From: Nothopassalora personata | Lineage: Eukaryota > Ascomycota > Dothideomycetes > Mycosphaerellales > Mycosphaerellaceae | DNA: 64,000 nt | Direction of reading: 5' to 3' | Assembly (NCBI GenBank): GCA_033816765.1 | Contig: CM066292.1 | Location: forward strand, 2,232,001-2,296,000 | Part shown: positions 10,965-22,500 of the stretch, piece after piece | Layout: every line of letters starts with the position of its first letter | How positions within the stretch are numbered: position 1 is the first letter of the stretch | Notes under the pieces: generated by a model | Databases searched by the model: none | Seen by the model: the letters and a program-made list of their open reading frames with translations, nothing else | What the model was told of the DNA's origin: nothing | Program-made: the position numbers and the translations under genes

Positions 10965-11876
10965 ATGGCGGGGCGCTCAGGCAACGCCGATGATGCGGAG
11001 ATGTCTGTACCCAGAAACAACGAGGATGCGCCCCCCGCCTACGAAGATTTATCACGGCCACCGTCCACTACTTTCGGCGACATATCTCGACCACCATCAA
11101 GTCTTTTCAGCGGTGCAAGTCTTCCTGATTACACAAGCGCCTACATCAAAGCACCATCTTCGAGCCGGCCATTCCCAGTATGCTTCAATCTATATTCTAT
11201 CAACAGTTGGAGAGCATGGACAACAAGACGCTTCCACCTAGGAGAGCACGCCGACCAACCGACAAATGCAGTCATCTTCACGACCGGCTGGAAAGGCAGC
11301 AACATGTCATTACATCAAGGCCCAGATAAGGACTCGCCAGCCATTGCGCTGGGGACACGAGAGTCAACATGGTCCAAAAATGCTACCATAACTTTGCCTG
11401 GCCATACCAGCGCAAATGGTGACCCACTTCGGTCTCAGCTCCAAACCCACATCGCCTGGAATTCTGGAACAGTCACCTACGCCTTCACTATAGAAGTCCT
11501 CGGCCAAGACGACAAACCACACGAAGAAAAGTTCGAATGGCGTCTCTCGCATGGGAAGGAAGTCCAAGACATCGACAAAGGATCTTGGGGGTACAAGCTC
11601 GTGCGCATTGGTAGGTTGGAACCTGGCAGCAACGGAGGAGTGGCGCAGCCGGGGTCCAGTAGAGATGCCAGACAACATGGCACCACTAGCGATGGGAAAG
11701 AAGTCGTCGCGGTCTGGGCGGATCGCGTCAAGGCTACGAGGAATAAGTGTGCCAAGTTCGCTTTTGTGGGGAGTGGTGCTACGGGACAGTTGGGGGAGAA
11801 GTGGTCGGTTATGGCTGTGGCGACGTTTGTGAGAGTTTGGCAGAGTATACATGCTGAGCTTTCGGGAGGGGCGTAG
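10965..11876 (+). CDS. hypothetical protein with PPxY motif
   Basis: Single-exon, 303 residues; family not recognised. The N-terminal about 70 residues are Pro/Ser-rich and disordered, with a PPAYEDL motif (a potential WW-domain ligand, as in Rsp5/Nedd4 adaptors). A globular region of about 200 residues follows, with alternating hydrophobic strands ('SRPFPVCFNLYSINSWRAW', 'VTYAFTIEVLG', 'KWSVMAVATFVRVWQSIHAE'). This beta-rich pattern ending in a Trp-containing helix resembles tubby/LURP-one-like folds, but that is only an impression. An open frame continues upstream of 10965. I choose this ATG because the protein-like composition starts here. It follows the methyltransferase on the same strand, 226 nt downstream, with its own promoter presumably in that gap. 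Confidence 0.65.
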   Translation: MAGRSGNADDAEMSVPRNNEDAPPAYEDLSRPPSTTFGDISRPPSSLFSGASLPDYTSAYIKAPSSSRPFPVCFNLYSINSWRAWTTRRFHLGEHADQPTNAVIFTTGWKGSNMSLHQGPDKDSPAIALGTRESTWSKNATITLPGHTSANGDPLRSQLQTHIAWNSGTVTYAFTIEVLGQDDKPHEEKFEWRLSHGKEVQDIDKGSWGYKLVRIGRLEPGSNGGVAQPGSSRDARQHGTTSDGKEVVAVWADRVKATRNKCAKFAFVGSGATGQLGEKWSVMAVATFVRVWQSIHAELSGGA

Positions 11877-13319
11877 AGATGGAGTGCGATAATTTGGAAA
11901 AGCACGCTGCTCTGGGTGAGTGCAGGCCCAGCTGCAGTAAAGCAATGGTCCTCTCCACTACAACGACAAGGTCTATGCGTCCGGAAGTTCTGTTGGACGA
12001 TACAACTCTTTGCACGTCGCTCTATGAGACATGATTTTCTTAACTTCATGTAGGCTTGAGCAGATTTGGAGAAGTTGCTAGTGGTCGGCAGGAAGGAGGC
12101 TCTATCTCAGTGCCTGGCAACGACAGGTATCATGACAGTGGTTGCGTATTAATGCTGATATCTGACAACTCCCATCCTAGCACGATTCGGCCCTTTCCTT
12201 CCTTGATTGGTGAATACTCTTGAGAACTGCGACGTGACTGACGGTTTCTCCCCTCGCTGGCTTCCCAGAACTGCAGGAACTACAATCAACTTTCGAAGGG
12301 CTTGCATGCTGTCAGCACTCCTGGAGCTCCACAAATGATGGCTGTGCAGCGATCTCTAGACGCCACCATGGCACACTTCAAGGGTGAGATGCTTGGACGC
12401 TGCCCCCACGTTGGCTGCATCAACGATGATCTTTCCTCCAAGGACTGGCGTAGATTATACAACAAGACAGTCTTCCTTTACAGACCGCGACCGCTAAGCG
12501 CAGCCGCAGCCGCATTATCGAACTTGGCAAGCTACAATAGATGCTTGCGTCGTGAACTGTTCAAGCATTGAGCTCAACGGGGCACTGAGCCCCCCTACTA
12601 GGAGGCAGATTCCTCTATCAGGCAGTCTGCTTTCCCACAAACACACCACTAGAGAATCTGGTAAGCCTCGTCAAAGGACGCCTTAGTCTGCGTGACGTGT
12701 TAGAAGAGCGGTGGCGCAAAGAACATAACCCAGCCGCAAACCTTTCAAGACGACCGAGCAACAGTCCGGGTCTTGATTCCATCTATTCTCCCCACCTGCC
12801 GCGCCATCATATTTCTACACGATATGAGCTTTGATCTTCCTATCAAGCATGACGTGGCTTAGGTGCTTACGGGTAACACCTCAGCGATGCAGTCGGGACC
12901 ACTGACATTCCAGTCCATCGGAGAAAAGCGATTGCATTGGGCAGGACAGATATCGAACAGTGCTGTTCGTCTGGCTAGCAACTGCGGTTAAATTCTCGAG
13001 GGCCGGGATAAGGCTCTTAAAGCGAACGACCAGCTTCAGGAGCACAAGAAAATCTTCCACGCCAAGTTATACTTGAAGTGTGAATAGATCATGAGTCTGT
13101 GCCCGTGCACAAGCTGGTTATAGAGCGGTCTTCCTTCCACCTTCATAGACACACGACAATCAAGACACGCATCACACATCAAGTGTTATAGCTAGCGAGT
13201 TGGTGCAAAAGATGCATCAACCAATGTTCAGCAAATGCTAGAGCTCGGCTGGCTACAAGCTCTTGGTGGTTGTGTCAGAAATCAGAAGCGAGAGGTCGAC
13301 AGTTGATAAATCTGGCGCT
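11877..13319. other. intergenic margin of the gene block, no supported gene
   Basis: Normal composition with CpA present. The best frame, 12302-12571 plus (89 aa, with an Ala-rich tail), has no recognisable motif and no matching splice context, so I do not call it. The region ends where RIP-type composition starts, near 13,320. Confidence 0.45.
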
Positions 13320-13598
13320 TATATAGTATAATCCTCGTTAACGGCAATACAAGTCGTAGGTATTCTATAAGAGTAGGTCAATAATAAGTAGAGGTAGGTT
13401 AGATATAAGGGGAGTAGGTAAATAAAAGGAGAGTATGTTAAGACACGATACGCGGCTAAGAAGTCTTCGTTTATACAGCTATCGATAGCATAGACTGACA
13501 CCTAACGCCTAACTAAACAACCCCTCGTAGCCTAGTTAACATAGTTTCTCTCGAATCCGGGGTTTTGCCTTTTCGCCTATTTGCCTATATGTCTATTT

Positions 13599-13788
13599 GC
13601 CTATATGCCTATATGCCTATATGCCTATATGCCTATATGCCTATATGCCTATATGCCTATATGCCTATATGCCTATATGCCTATATGCCTATATGCCTAT
13701 ATGCCTATATGCCTATATGCCTATATGCCTATATGCCTATATGCCTATATGCCTATATGCCTATATGCCTATATGCCTATATGCCTAT
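13599..13788. repeat. 8-bp satellite (CCTATATG)n
   Basis: About 23-24 near-perfect tandem units of CCTATATG, with degenerate variants (TTTGCCTA, TTTAGCTA) flanking on both sides from about 13,565 to 13,860. It lies close to the boundary between genic and RIP DNA. The open frames through it (MPICLYAY repeats) are artefacts of an 8-bp unit read in three phases. Confidence 0.95.
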
Positions 13789-14039
13789 TTAGCTGTTTAG
13801 CTATTTACCTATGTGCCGATTTGCCTATGTGCCTATTTATCTATGTGCCTATATGCTTATATACTATACACTTACTCGTAGGGGCTATCTATTAGCTACT
13901 ACGAGTAAGTACATAGTATATAGAGGCTACGTAATCTACGGTTACATCTAAGATTCTAAGTATTAACCTTAATACTATACTACGCTATACTACACCGATC
14001 GCTACGCGTATACGTACACGCCCTCCGCCCTCGTTATAC

Positions 14040-14470
14040 CTATTGTTACAAATTGCCGCCGTAGCGGCTAAGCTATTAATGTCGAGCTATATCGTAAGAC
14101 AATTGCCTAGCTTATTATAAGTAAGACTACGTATCGAGACATCCTTTAGCGTCTTTGCTAGGACTATAGAGTCTATCTTATACTACCTACTTTAGAGCGT
14201 AGGCTTAAATAGTAGGGATTAACTAAGGCTAATATACGTACTAAGTTTAATCTATAGTAAGAGGACTGTCTACGACGGAAGATTAAATATAACTTTTAGT
14301 ATTAGGTAATAAGTATATAGTTAAGATACTAAAAAAGATAGCTTTAAGTTATTATTAACCTAATACTACAATCTACGAAGATTAATTGGTCTTCTAAGAC
14401 TTATACTACTAGAGAACGAGGAAGAGATTATGTAGGCTATTCGTAAAGTCTTATCGGTTATAATAGCTTC
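14040..14470 (+). pseudogene. RIP-damaged coding relic, helix-turn-helix-like, possibly transposase
   Basis: If TAG/TAA are taken as former Gln/Trp codons, a continuous frame reads with 'TYRDIL', 'ILPTLERRLK' and 'GLTKANIR'. This pattern resembles the N-terminal Clr5/HTH segment of fungal transposase-like proteins. It runs into the tandem repeats that follow. The family assignment is tentative. Confidence 0.25.
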
Positions 14471-14569
14471 TAATGTTACGTATAATAGTAGCTATTGTAC
14501 TATTACTAACTATCTACGTAGGAAGAATTGCTTTATTAGTAGGTACGTATATATCTACTTCTTTAACCG

Positions 14570-14930
14570 CTCCGAGTATACTATACCGCGGCTACGAGTA
14601 TATACTCCTATACCGCGGCTACGAGTATATACTACTATACCGTAGCTACGAGTATATACTCCTATACCTCCGTAAGTATATACTAATATACCTCCGCGAC
14701 AAGTATATACTACTATACCGCTACGAGTATATATACCGCTACGAGTATATATACTACTATAAGTATATACACTGCTACGAGTATATACTACTATACCGAT
14801 ACGAGTATATACTACTACGAGTATATACTACTATACTGCTATAAGTATATACTACTACGAGTATATACTACTATACCGCTACTACGAGTATATACTCCGT
14901 ATACTATTATATACTAGACTCTATCCTAAT
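14570..14930. repeat. degenerate minisatellite around GAGTATATACT
   Basis: Many copies of CTACGAGTATATACTACTATACCG-type units of 14 to about 26 bp, with variable spacing. The repeat core GAGTATATACT is nearly palindromic. Apparently expanded from the end of the coding relic to its left. Confidence 0.85.
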
Positions 14931-15107
14931 TAGGCTACGAGACTCTTATATATAATAGTATATAGAGTATAGAGCTATCGAGTACTTCCTCGTAGGGGCT
15001 AGCGTAGCTACTCCTATTACTCGTAATCTAGTAATGCGTATAGGCTACGTACGAGATAGTTAGTACTAGCTATTCTCTTTACTTACGCGTACTTAGTTAT
15101 AGCGGCG

Positions 15108-15536
15108 TGTTACGATTTAGTCTAGATAGCGACATTAACTAGACACACGTAACACTAATTACTTAGATATACGGAACGCTAATTACTTAGACATACGTAA
15201 CACTAATTACTCTATGAACTAATTAGTATAATTAGTGTACTTAGTAGGACTAATAAAGGTAATTATACTAAGTAGTAGGCTCTACGCCGCGAATCTCCTT
15301 TATATTTAGGAACGCTAAGAAACCCTTATAGTCTCGAGGCGTTTAACTTACTGTTTAATATTACTATTTAGAATACACCGAAACCTAACCTCTACTATAT
15401 TGTTTCTTAAGCCTTTATAAGACTAAGATAACTACTGCTTTATTTCTCTCCCTCGACTTCTTATTAGCCTAAGAACAAACCCGATTAAACTTATCTTCTT
15501 AACTTATAATATTATTAGGTTATACTTAACCTAATA
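15108..15536 (+). repeat. family G 5' LTR (copy A)
   Basis: 429 bp, starts TGTTACG and ends ...ACCTAATA (TA probably RIPed from CA). It contains a TATATTTA box at 15,301, 37 bp upstream of the self-primer GGCGTTTAA (15,338). The U3 contains several copies of an ACTAATTACTTAGA-type repeat not found in the other G LTRs. Confidence 0.75.
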
Positions 15537-15539
15537 GCT

Positions 15540-15548
15540 TTAAACGCC
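15540..15548 (+). promoter_or_regulatory. family G primer-binding site, self-complementary to LTR
   Basis: TTAAACGCC, three nucleotides after the LTR, is the exact reverse complement of GGCGTTTAA at 15,338-15,346 in the same LTR, at the expected transcription start. No tRNA 3'-end complement (TGG...) is seen at this point. Confidence 0.65.
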
Positions 15549-18450
15549 CTCTACGATAGGAGACCGATAGAGTAAACGGGGGACACCCGCCCCTAGTAAA
15601 GTAAGTAGAGCCCGACGACCTTAGACCGCGAACGATACTATTAACGCCTTAGCTACTTATATAGGCAACGACACCCTTAAGGTTAGTAAGCTAGAGTTCT
15701 ACTATAGCGACCGAGACAAGTTCGATACTTAGGTTAATTAGATAGATATATACTTCCTATTTAATCCTATAACTAAGAACTATAAGCCTATCTTTACTAC
15801 TACCTTCTTAAGAGTACGAGTATAGTATTAGATTAAACTATTCCTTAGGAAATACCTAGATAGCAACGGAGAAGACAATAGTAATAGAGTCTTTAAGTCT
15901 TACAATTATCTTAAGTATGCTATAAAGAGCGTCTTTAGAATCTCGACCGAGGTTTCTACTATATTACGCGTTATTTAGTACTTAATATAGTAGACATCTA
16001 CTACCGACTACGCTACAAAATTCTAGGAGTACGCCTAGATTACTAATTAGGACAACGAAGCACTTTAAGTTATATACCAAAGAGGACTAAAGGAGTAAGT
16101 TAAGGATAAGTTAATAAGGGACGGAAGGAAGATTAAAGACTTAGGCAACTTAGTTAAAGTTACGATCGATCTTAACGACAAACTCTACGAGAGAGCTCTA
16201 GAGCGACGATACGACTCTAAGGTATCTAGAAAGGCCGGATATATACTAGGTTACGATAATTGAAATAATAGAGGCTTTAATAACGTTTACGATAATAACA
16301 AGCCTAAGAACTATACGCTATACTATAGACTATAACTAATAGAGCTCGACGTTACCTAAAAGGGTCGCAAGATTAAGAATAGGGGCAAGTTTAAGCCTAA
16401 GAGTTTAAAAGAAAGTATTACCTACTATACCTATAGTAAAGAAGGCTATATAGCAAGGAACTACTACGGTAAAAGGAATATAGTACGCCGTAAGTAGTTT
16501 AATATAATATAATTAGGAACTAGTAAACTTAAGAGTAGTATTAGATTACCGGGTAACCCCGACTATACTCGAGGAGTAGCGGAGAGAGTTAGTAACGGAA
16601 GTAATATACCTCTCCTAGACCCCTTATAAGGACGAGGAGGATACTATAGTTACGAGAACTACCTACGACAGTTTAATAATATCTAACGGACCGGACTACT
16701 AAAACGAGCCTATAACGAGGAAAAGAAAATATAAGCGTAGCGCGACAAAATTCTTAAAGAACTAGAATACGATATATTACGCACCTAGGATAATAGTGTC
16801 CTAGGGAGGCTTTAACAAATTAAAGACTATATTAAGAATACCCTTAATAAGCTCGACGAGCTTAAAATGATCTATAAAGAGAATAGCAAAAGAAGCCTAG
16901 GGAATATGCGCGACTAGTTAAATACACGATAGTAGAATATTACTAGCTAAATCGACATTTACGAGAGATAGAACCGGACGTTTAGGATAATAGCACAAAG
17001 AGTCGACTACGAGATTAAATCTAAATCTCGAAATAGTTATAGAAGCCTTTATTAGCGATTCTATTACTAAGACTCGTGTTAGGTTTACTACTCCGTAAAA
17101 TTAGGAGTAGGGTATTAGCCTTAGTAACCGCGAGGAACCCTAGGAGCGATATATTAATAAAATGCTACGCTCTAAGAAGTAGATATAGATAAATCCTACT
17201 TCGATAACAATAGAAGTAACAAGGAAAACTAGGACCTAGGATAGAATAGATTGTAGTTACCGGGACTATAGGAATAAAGTTAAGAAACTACCGGGCTAGA
17301 TACTATCGAAGAGGATTAGGATCCGGACAAATCGAGCGAAGAAGATTCCTCCGAAGGAGAAGAGAGCGATACTAACGACGATAACGAACAACTAACCTTT
17401 ACGATCGATATACCTAAGAAGCTATACGACATAATTGTTTATCTATAAAGAAGGCATAAAGAATTCCTACTAAAAATATCGGGACGACGAGTACTATACC
17501 TAAACGAATTTAATAAAACCCTTAATATATTACGAGTAATAGCTTAGACATATCTAATTATAAGTATTATAGAGAATCTCGCGATAGTAGTTACCGAGCG
17601 ACTACCTCTAGGAAGTAGAATAATAGGTACCAGATACCTTATACCGTTAGAAACATTTATATTAAATAAATTACGTAATATAGTATAATACGTACGCGCA
17701 CTCTACTTAGAAACGTAAGATCTAGGAACGTAACCGAGAAAATGTATAGAGACTAAGCGCTTCGCTATAGGTTTAAGCCGAAGCCTTACGGTACGAAATA
17801 TAACGTTCTACCCAATAATCGGGAAAAGGATTAACTCCTTAGGAATAAGCGACTAAAAGGAGTTATATAATATAAGAAAGGCTTAAGCATTACCGATAGT
17901 AGAAGCAGTCTTCTAAATATAAGTAATCGTTAATAGTTATAGGACTAAGGTTATAATTAATTCCGGAGTAAGCGGGAACTTTACCTCCGAAACATTTATA
18001 AGGACTAAAGGGATCGTAACCTAAAAGAAAGACGAAGGGTATAAATTAATTGCGGTAGACGGATTATCCTTACCTAGTATAGAGCGAGAAACGATACCGC
18101 TACTATTAGTAATCTAATAGCACTACGAGGAGATTATCTTAGATATTACTAATATAGCTAGTTATAATATTGTATTAGGTATACCTTAGTTAAGAAAGTA
18201 TAATCTAATAGTTAACTAGAAGAGAGGAGTACTTATATTTAGGGAATACAATTATATTATTAACATTTAGCCTACGTAGTAGTAGCGTTTACTAGTAGAT
18301 AAGGTAAAGAAATAGCTAAACGAGATATAGCTTACGCCGACTAGAAGGATAGAAGAGCTACCTTCGACCGGGATAGACACTAGCGTAGGGGCGCCGGGTT
18401 ACGAAGTTACTAGTAGTAATAGAAGTAACGTACTATCGAAGGATACTAGC
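15549..18450 (+). pseudogene. family G gag-protease remnant (copy A)
   Basis: A RIP-damaged polyprotein. Gag-type segments include 'DRDKFDTQV', 'KLIRDGRKIKDLGNLVKV' and 'LNDKLYERALERRYDSK'. A zinc knuckle at 16,423-16,464 has all four ligands turned to Tyr (YX2YX4YX4Y). An acidic linker rich in Asp/Glu follows, then a retropepsin-like segment near 17,955 (INSGVSGNFTSE, where family proteases have D-S/T-G) ending with 'YNIVLGIPQLRKYN'. Stops are nearly all TAG at expected Gln/Trp positions. Translation of any product is very unlikely. Confidence 0.75.
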
Positions 18451-18854
18451 TATTAGGTTTAGTATAACCTAATGATATTACAAGTTAAGAAGACAAGCTT
18501 AATCGGGTTTGTTCTCGGGCCAATAGGAAGTCGAGGGAGAGTAATAAAGTAGTAGCTGTCTTGTCTTATAAAGACGAAGTAGCAGTAAGGTAGAGGTTAG
18601 GTTATGGTATATTCTAAACAGTAATATTAAACAGTAAGTTAAACGTATTAAAACTATAAGGGTTTCTTAGCGTTCCTAAATATAAAGGAGATTCGTAGAT
18701 CTCGGTAATTAGTCTAATTATTCTAAGTATAAGCAGTCTAATTAGTCTAAGCATAAGCAGTCTAATTGCTCTAAGTCTAAGCGCTTAGGTAGGATAAGTC
18801 ACGTGTTCGTCTTATCGTTATAATTCTAGGGTCTATAGGAATCATTCCGTAACA
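18451..18854 (-). repeat. family G 3' LTR, inverted (copy A)
   Basis: 404 bp, the reverse complement of the copy B 3' LTR and the same length. It is bordered at 18,855 by the complement of the polypurine stretch GAAGGGGATAG. Its U3 has the TCTAATTAGTCTAAGCATAAGCAG repeat type (about 18-nt units), unlike the 5' LTR of this copy. Confidence 0.8.
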
Positions 18855-18927
18855 CTATCCCCTTCTTAGCCTAGCTTCGTCCCGAAGCTTCTTAAGCCGT
18901 TATCGTTTCTTATAGTAATGGTTAACT

Positions 18928-19410
18928 ATGTCTTCTTCCTCCTATAAACGCCGTTAACGACTTACTTAGGATACTAAAATTTCTAGTATTAAAATAGCTC
19001 TATGCACGAATTGTTAGAAGTCTCGATCCTCGGGCGCAGTAGTAAAGTGTATCGTAGGTTCTCGGTCTAGAAAATGTTCGGCCTATATTCGAAAAGGCTA
19101 TAAAGATTACGATGTGCGTCTTTCTCGTCCGGAGTAGGAACGTCTTCGCGATTCGCGCGATAATCTTAAGCTAGAGCTTAAGAGGATTAAAGAGGAGGAG
19201 GTACGGCTAAAGATGCGTAAGATCCGTCTTCGGAAACAGCTACGATTAGCTAAGCGTCGCACCGACGATGCCGTCGCTAAGGAGTTAGAGGAGCTCGAGG
19301 AGGAAGAGGCGCGCGAGGAGCTAGCGTCTCTTAAGCGGGCGTCGGGGGTAGAGGTGTCGCCTTCGCTAGTTTCTTTCTCGGATATCCTAGAGATGCCCGT
19401 AAACGACTAG
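18928..19410 (+). pseudogene. family G antisense ORF: Cys-rich coiled-coil protein (copy A)
   Basis: 483 nt from ATG to TAG (160 codons), carried between pol and the 3' LTR and transcribed, if at all, against the element. The N-terminal third has paired cysteines (CTNC, then further Cys at KC and KCSAY, where Tyr may be RIPed Cys), suggesting a small zinc-binding module. The C-terminal half is a strongly charged coiled coil ('LKLELKRIKEEEVRLK', 'AKELEELEEEEAREEL') and a tail 'SPSLVSFSDILEMPVND'. Four internal stops all fall at TAA/TAG sites explicable by RIP. The last 65 codons are unbroken. It starts 73 nt from the LTR edge, so the LTR could supply an antisense promoter. Similar small proteins occur in fungal genomes as hypothetical proteins; function unknown. 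Confidence 0.65.
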
Positions 19411-19506
19411 GCGGCGCTTTCTAGAGCGGAGCCTTAGGGCGAGTCCCTAGGGGTAGAGACTTATTAGGGTACTTATTTATAAGTTGTGTCCCTATTCTTA
19501 TTAATC

Positions 19507-19580
19507 GGCTAGGTAGCTTAGTAGTAGAGCGTAAGCTGTCTACACTCTTAAGGTCGTAGGTTCGATTCCTACCCTAGTCG
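19507..19580 (+). tRNA. tRNA-like relic inside family G (copy A)
   Basis: 74 nt with a 7-bp acceptor stem (GGCTAGG with CCTAGTC, one G-T), a 4-bp D stem (GCTT/GAGC with G-T), and a perfect 5-bp T stem with a TTCGATT loop (GTAGG/CCTAC), so an intact B box. The anticodon arm is abnormal. The best stem is TAAG/CTTA with a 9-11 nt loop, two nucleotides too long, so no anticodon can be read. The general layout recalls tRNA-Lys. It is probably a captured, degraded tRNA. Confidence 0.6.
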
Positions 19581-19599
19581 CTCGTCGGCCGTAAGATCG

Positions 19600-22500
19600 A
19601 TTGTCGTTAGTTATCTCGGCGGACCCATTTTTAGTATTGTCGGATCTTTTACTAATAGTTTTATAGGTTTTATTTTAGTTCCTAGGTATTTTCTAATTCG
19701 TCGTATCCTTTCTACTTAATAAGGTATCGCTAACCTTTCTTATCTAGGATTTTTTCGACTTTAAATTCGTTTTCTACTTCTGGTTCGAAATGGAAGCTCT
19801 CCTAGTAGGGTGTTTCGGCGTCTACGGGTTCTAACTTAGAGATGTAGAAGACTAGGTAGATTTTTACGTTAGGTAGTAGCCGTAGACGGTAGTTAACTAG
19901 TCCTATAACTTTATCAATGAAAAATGGTCCGACCTTAACATAATCTAGTTTCTTAGTCTATCTTCTTGTTCTTAAGTTTTTTATAAGGAGATAGACCTTA
20001 TCCCCCTCTTTTAGTAGAGGTGCTATTTTTCTCGTGTCCTACCGTTATTAAGACAGTTTATATTGTGCATCTTCGATTGCCTTACGTGTTTCTTTATGCA
20101 CTTCCTTAAGAGTGTCCGTCGTTACGATCGCTCTTTCGGCTTATAGGTAAGATCTAGGTGTTCTAAATAGGTTAGGATCTTTACTAAAGTTCGTATAGAA
20201 TAGTGTCGTTAAAGTTATCTCCGATTTGTAGTTGTTTAGTGCAATCTACGCTATTAGCAGTAATAAAACCTAGTTGTCTTATACGTAGTTAATATAGTGT
20301 CGTAGGTATTGTTCTAGCGTTTAATTTATCCTTTCGGTCTATCCGTCTATCTCCGGATAATATGCTATTAATAGCTTATGTTTAATTCCGATCGTTCCTA
20401 TAAGTGTCTTCTAGTAGTTCGACGTAAATAGCTTATCTCTATCCGTTATAAACGCTTAAGGGAATCCGTAGTACCGGATAAGTCTATCTAGTACGAGGTA
20501 TCCGAGCTACTCTATATTATATGTCTCCGATGTAGGAATGAAGTGTACGTACTTTATAAGTCTATTAACTATAACTAGTATTATGTCGTATGGTTGTTTC
20601 GTAACTTAGTCTCTTAACGGTAGGAGTTTCGTAATAAAGTCTATTATAACTTCGTCCTATGGTTTCGTCGGAGGTGTCCTAAACTGTAGGTAACCGTATT
20701 TCGCATGTCTCGTAGCCTTATTTCGTTAGTAGTGTACGCATTGTTTAATATAGCGTAATACTTTAAGTCTTATCTATAGGAATAAGAAGCTACGTTATAT
20801 TAGGTTCATTGTTTTTAAAGTTCTAGGGTACCTATATGTTAGTCCGTCGTAATGTTATCGTATGTATTCTTCTTCTCGATTCTTTAGTACCTAGTATTTT
20901 TCTTGCGATATAGGGAATTGTTCGTCCTTGTCGCCTAATATCCGTACGATATTGTTAAATTCCCTTATGTTAGCGCTAAGACTTCCGTCGGGGTTTGTCT
21001 TTAGTACCTTATGCTACACTAGTTCTTTTCCTTCTATGTAGTCGCTTCTTCGGCTTAGCGCGTCGGCGCGGCTATTCTCTCGTCCTAGAGTATATTTAAT
21101 TTCGAACTTATACTGTCCTAGTAGCTCCGACTAGCGGGCTTGCCTTTGGGTAAGTTCTTTCGTCGTCGTAAAGTACGTAAGATTCTTATAGTTAGAAAGA
21201 ATCGTTAACTTCGGTAGGCCCTCGACATATACTCTCTAATGTTACATAGTAGTAATAATAGCTAGAAGCTCTTTGTTATAGATGTCGTAGTTCTGTTCCG
21301 CTGTAGTTATTTTCCGGGAATAATAGGCTACTAGGTGTCTCTACCTATCGTGCGTCTATGTTAGACACGCGCCTATTGCTATATTAGACGTATCGGTCTC
21401 GATGTAGACTTCCTTACTACTATCGAATAGTCGAAGCGTAGGGGCTAAAGTGCATTATTCCTTAAGTTTCTTAAATGCTTTAATCTATTCCTTTCCCTAT
21501 TTCTAGGTAACGTCTTTTCTCGTAAGCATCGTTATTAGTGCTATTATCTTTACGTAGTCCTTAATGAATTTCCGGTTGTAGTTCGCTAGTCTAAGGAATA
21601 ATTGTACGTCCTTAACTGTTTTTAGTTCTAGCTATTCTCTAATTAACTATGTCTTCGTAGGGTCGATTGTTATCCCTATAGTACTAATAATAAAGCCTAA
21701 GAATTTAACTTCTTTCTTATAGAATTCGCATTTCTCGGGTGCTGTCTTAAATCCTAAACGCGTAAGTCGTTCGAATACGTCCTAGACTTGCTTTATGTAA
21801 TTCTAAAGGGACCCTTTCGTATAGACTAATATGTCGTCTATATAAGCGATAACGTATATATCGAGTAGGTCTCTAAGTGTCTCGTTAATAAGGTCCTAAT
21901 AGGATGCGGGTACGTTAGTTAATCCTATTAGTATAACTAAGAATTCGTAAAGTCCGTATCTTGTTCTAAAAGCGGTTTTCTATTCTTCTCCTTCTACTAT
22001 CCGTATAGCGTAGAAGGCATCTCGTAGGTTAATCTTCGTATACTAGTCTAATCCGGTTAATCTATCTTATGCTTCTTCGATATTAGGTAGCGGGTATCGG
22101 TTCTTAATCGTAATCTCGTTTAACTTCCTATAGTCTTATACGAGTCGTAACTTCCCGTTTACTTTTAGAACGAACATATATAGAGTTCCTACACTTAAGG
22201 TGGATCTTCTTATCTATCCTTTAGCTAGCTTCTCCTTTAGCTATTCTCGTAGGGTCTATAGCTCTTTCTTAGACATTTAATATAGGGGTCCCTATAGAGG
22301 CTCTTTCCCTAGCTAAATGTTTATCTTATAATCCTATAGTTAGTACTTAGGTAAGGTATCCTTACCTCTTTCCTCTTTAAAGAGTCGCGACTACTTGCGA
22401 TACTCTTTAGGAATACTTAACTCTAAGATGTTAGTATCCTTCGATAGTGCGTTACTTCTATTACTACTAGTAACTTCGTAACCCGGCGGCCCTACGCTAG

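Noticed and set aside
13599..13795. CRISPR-like array
   Set aside because: No unique spacers between units; the organism is a fungus.
13565..13895. Three long open frames encoding MPICLYAY repeats
   Set aside because: They are the same 8-bp satellite read in three phases; no gene context.
14473..14844. 123-aa plus-strand frame rich in Tyr/Ile/Leu
   Set aside because: Runs through the GAGTATATACT minisatellite; composition is that of the repeat.
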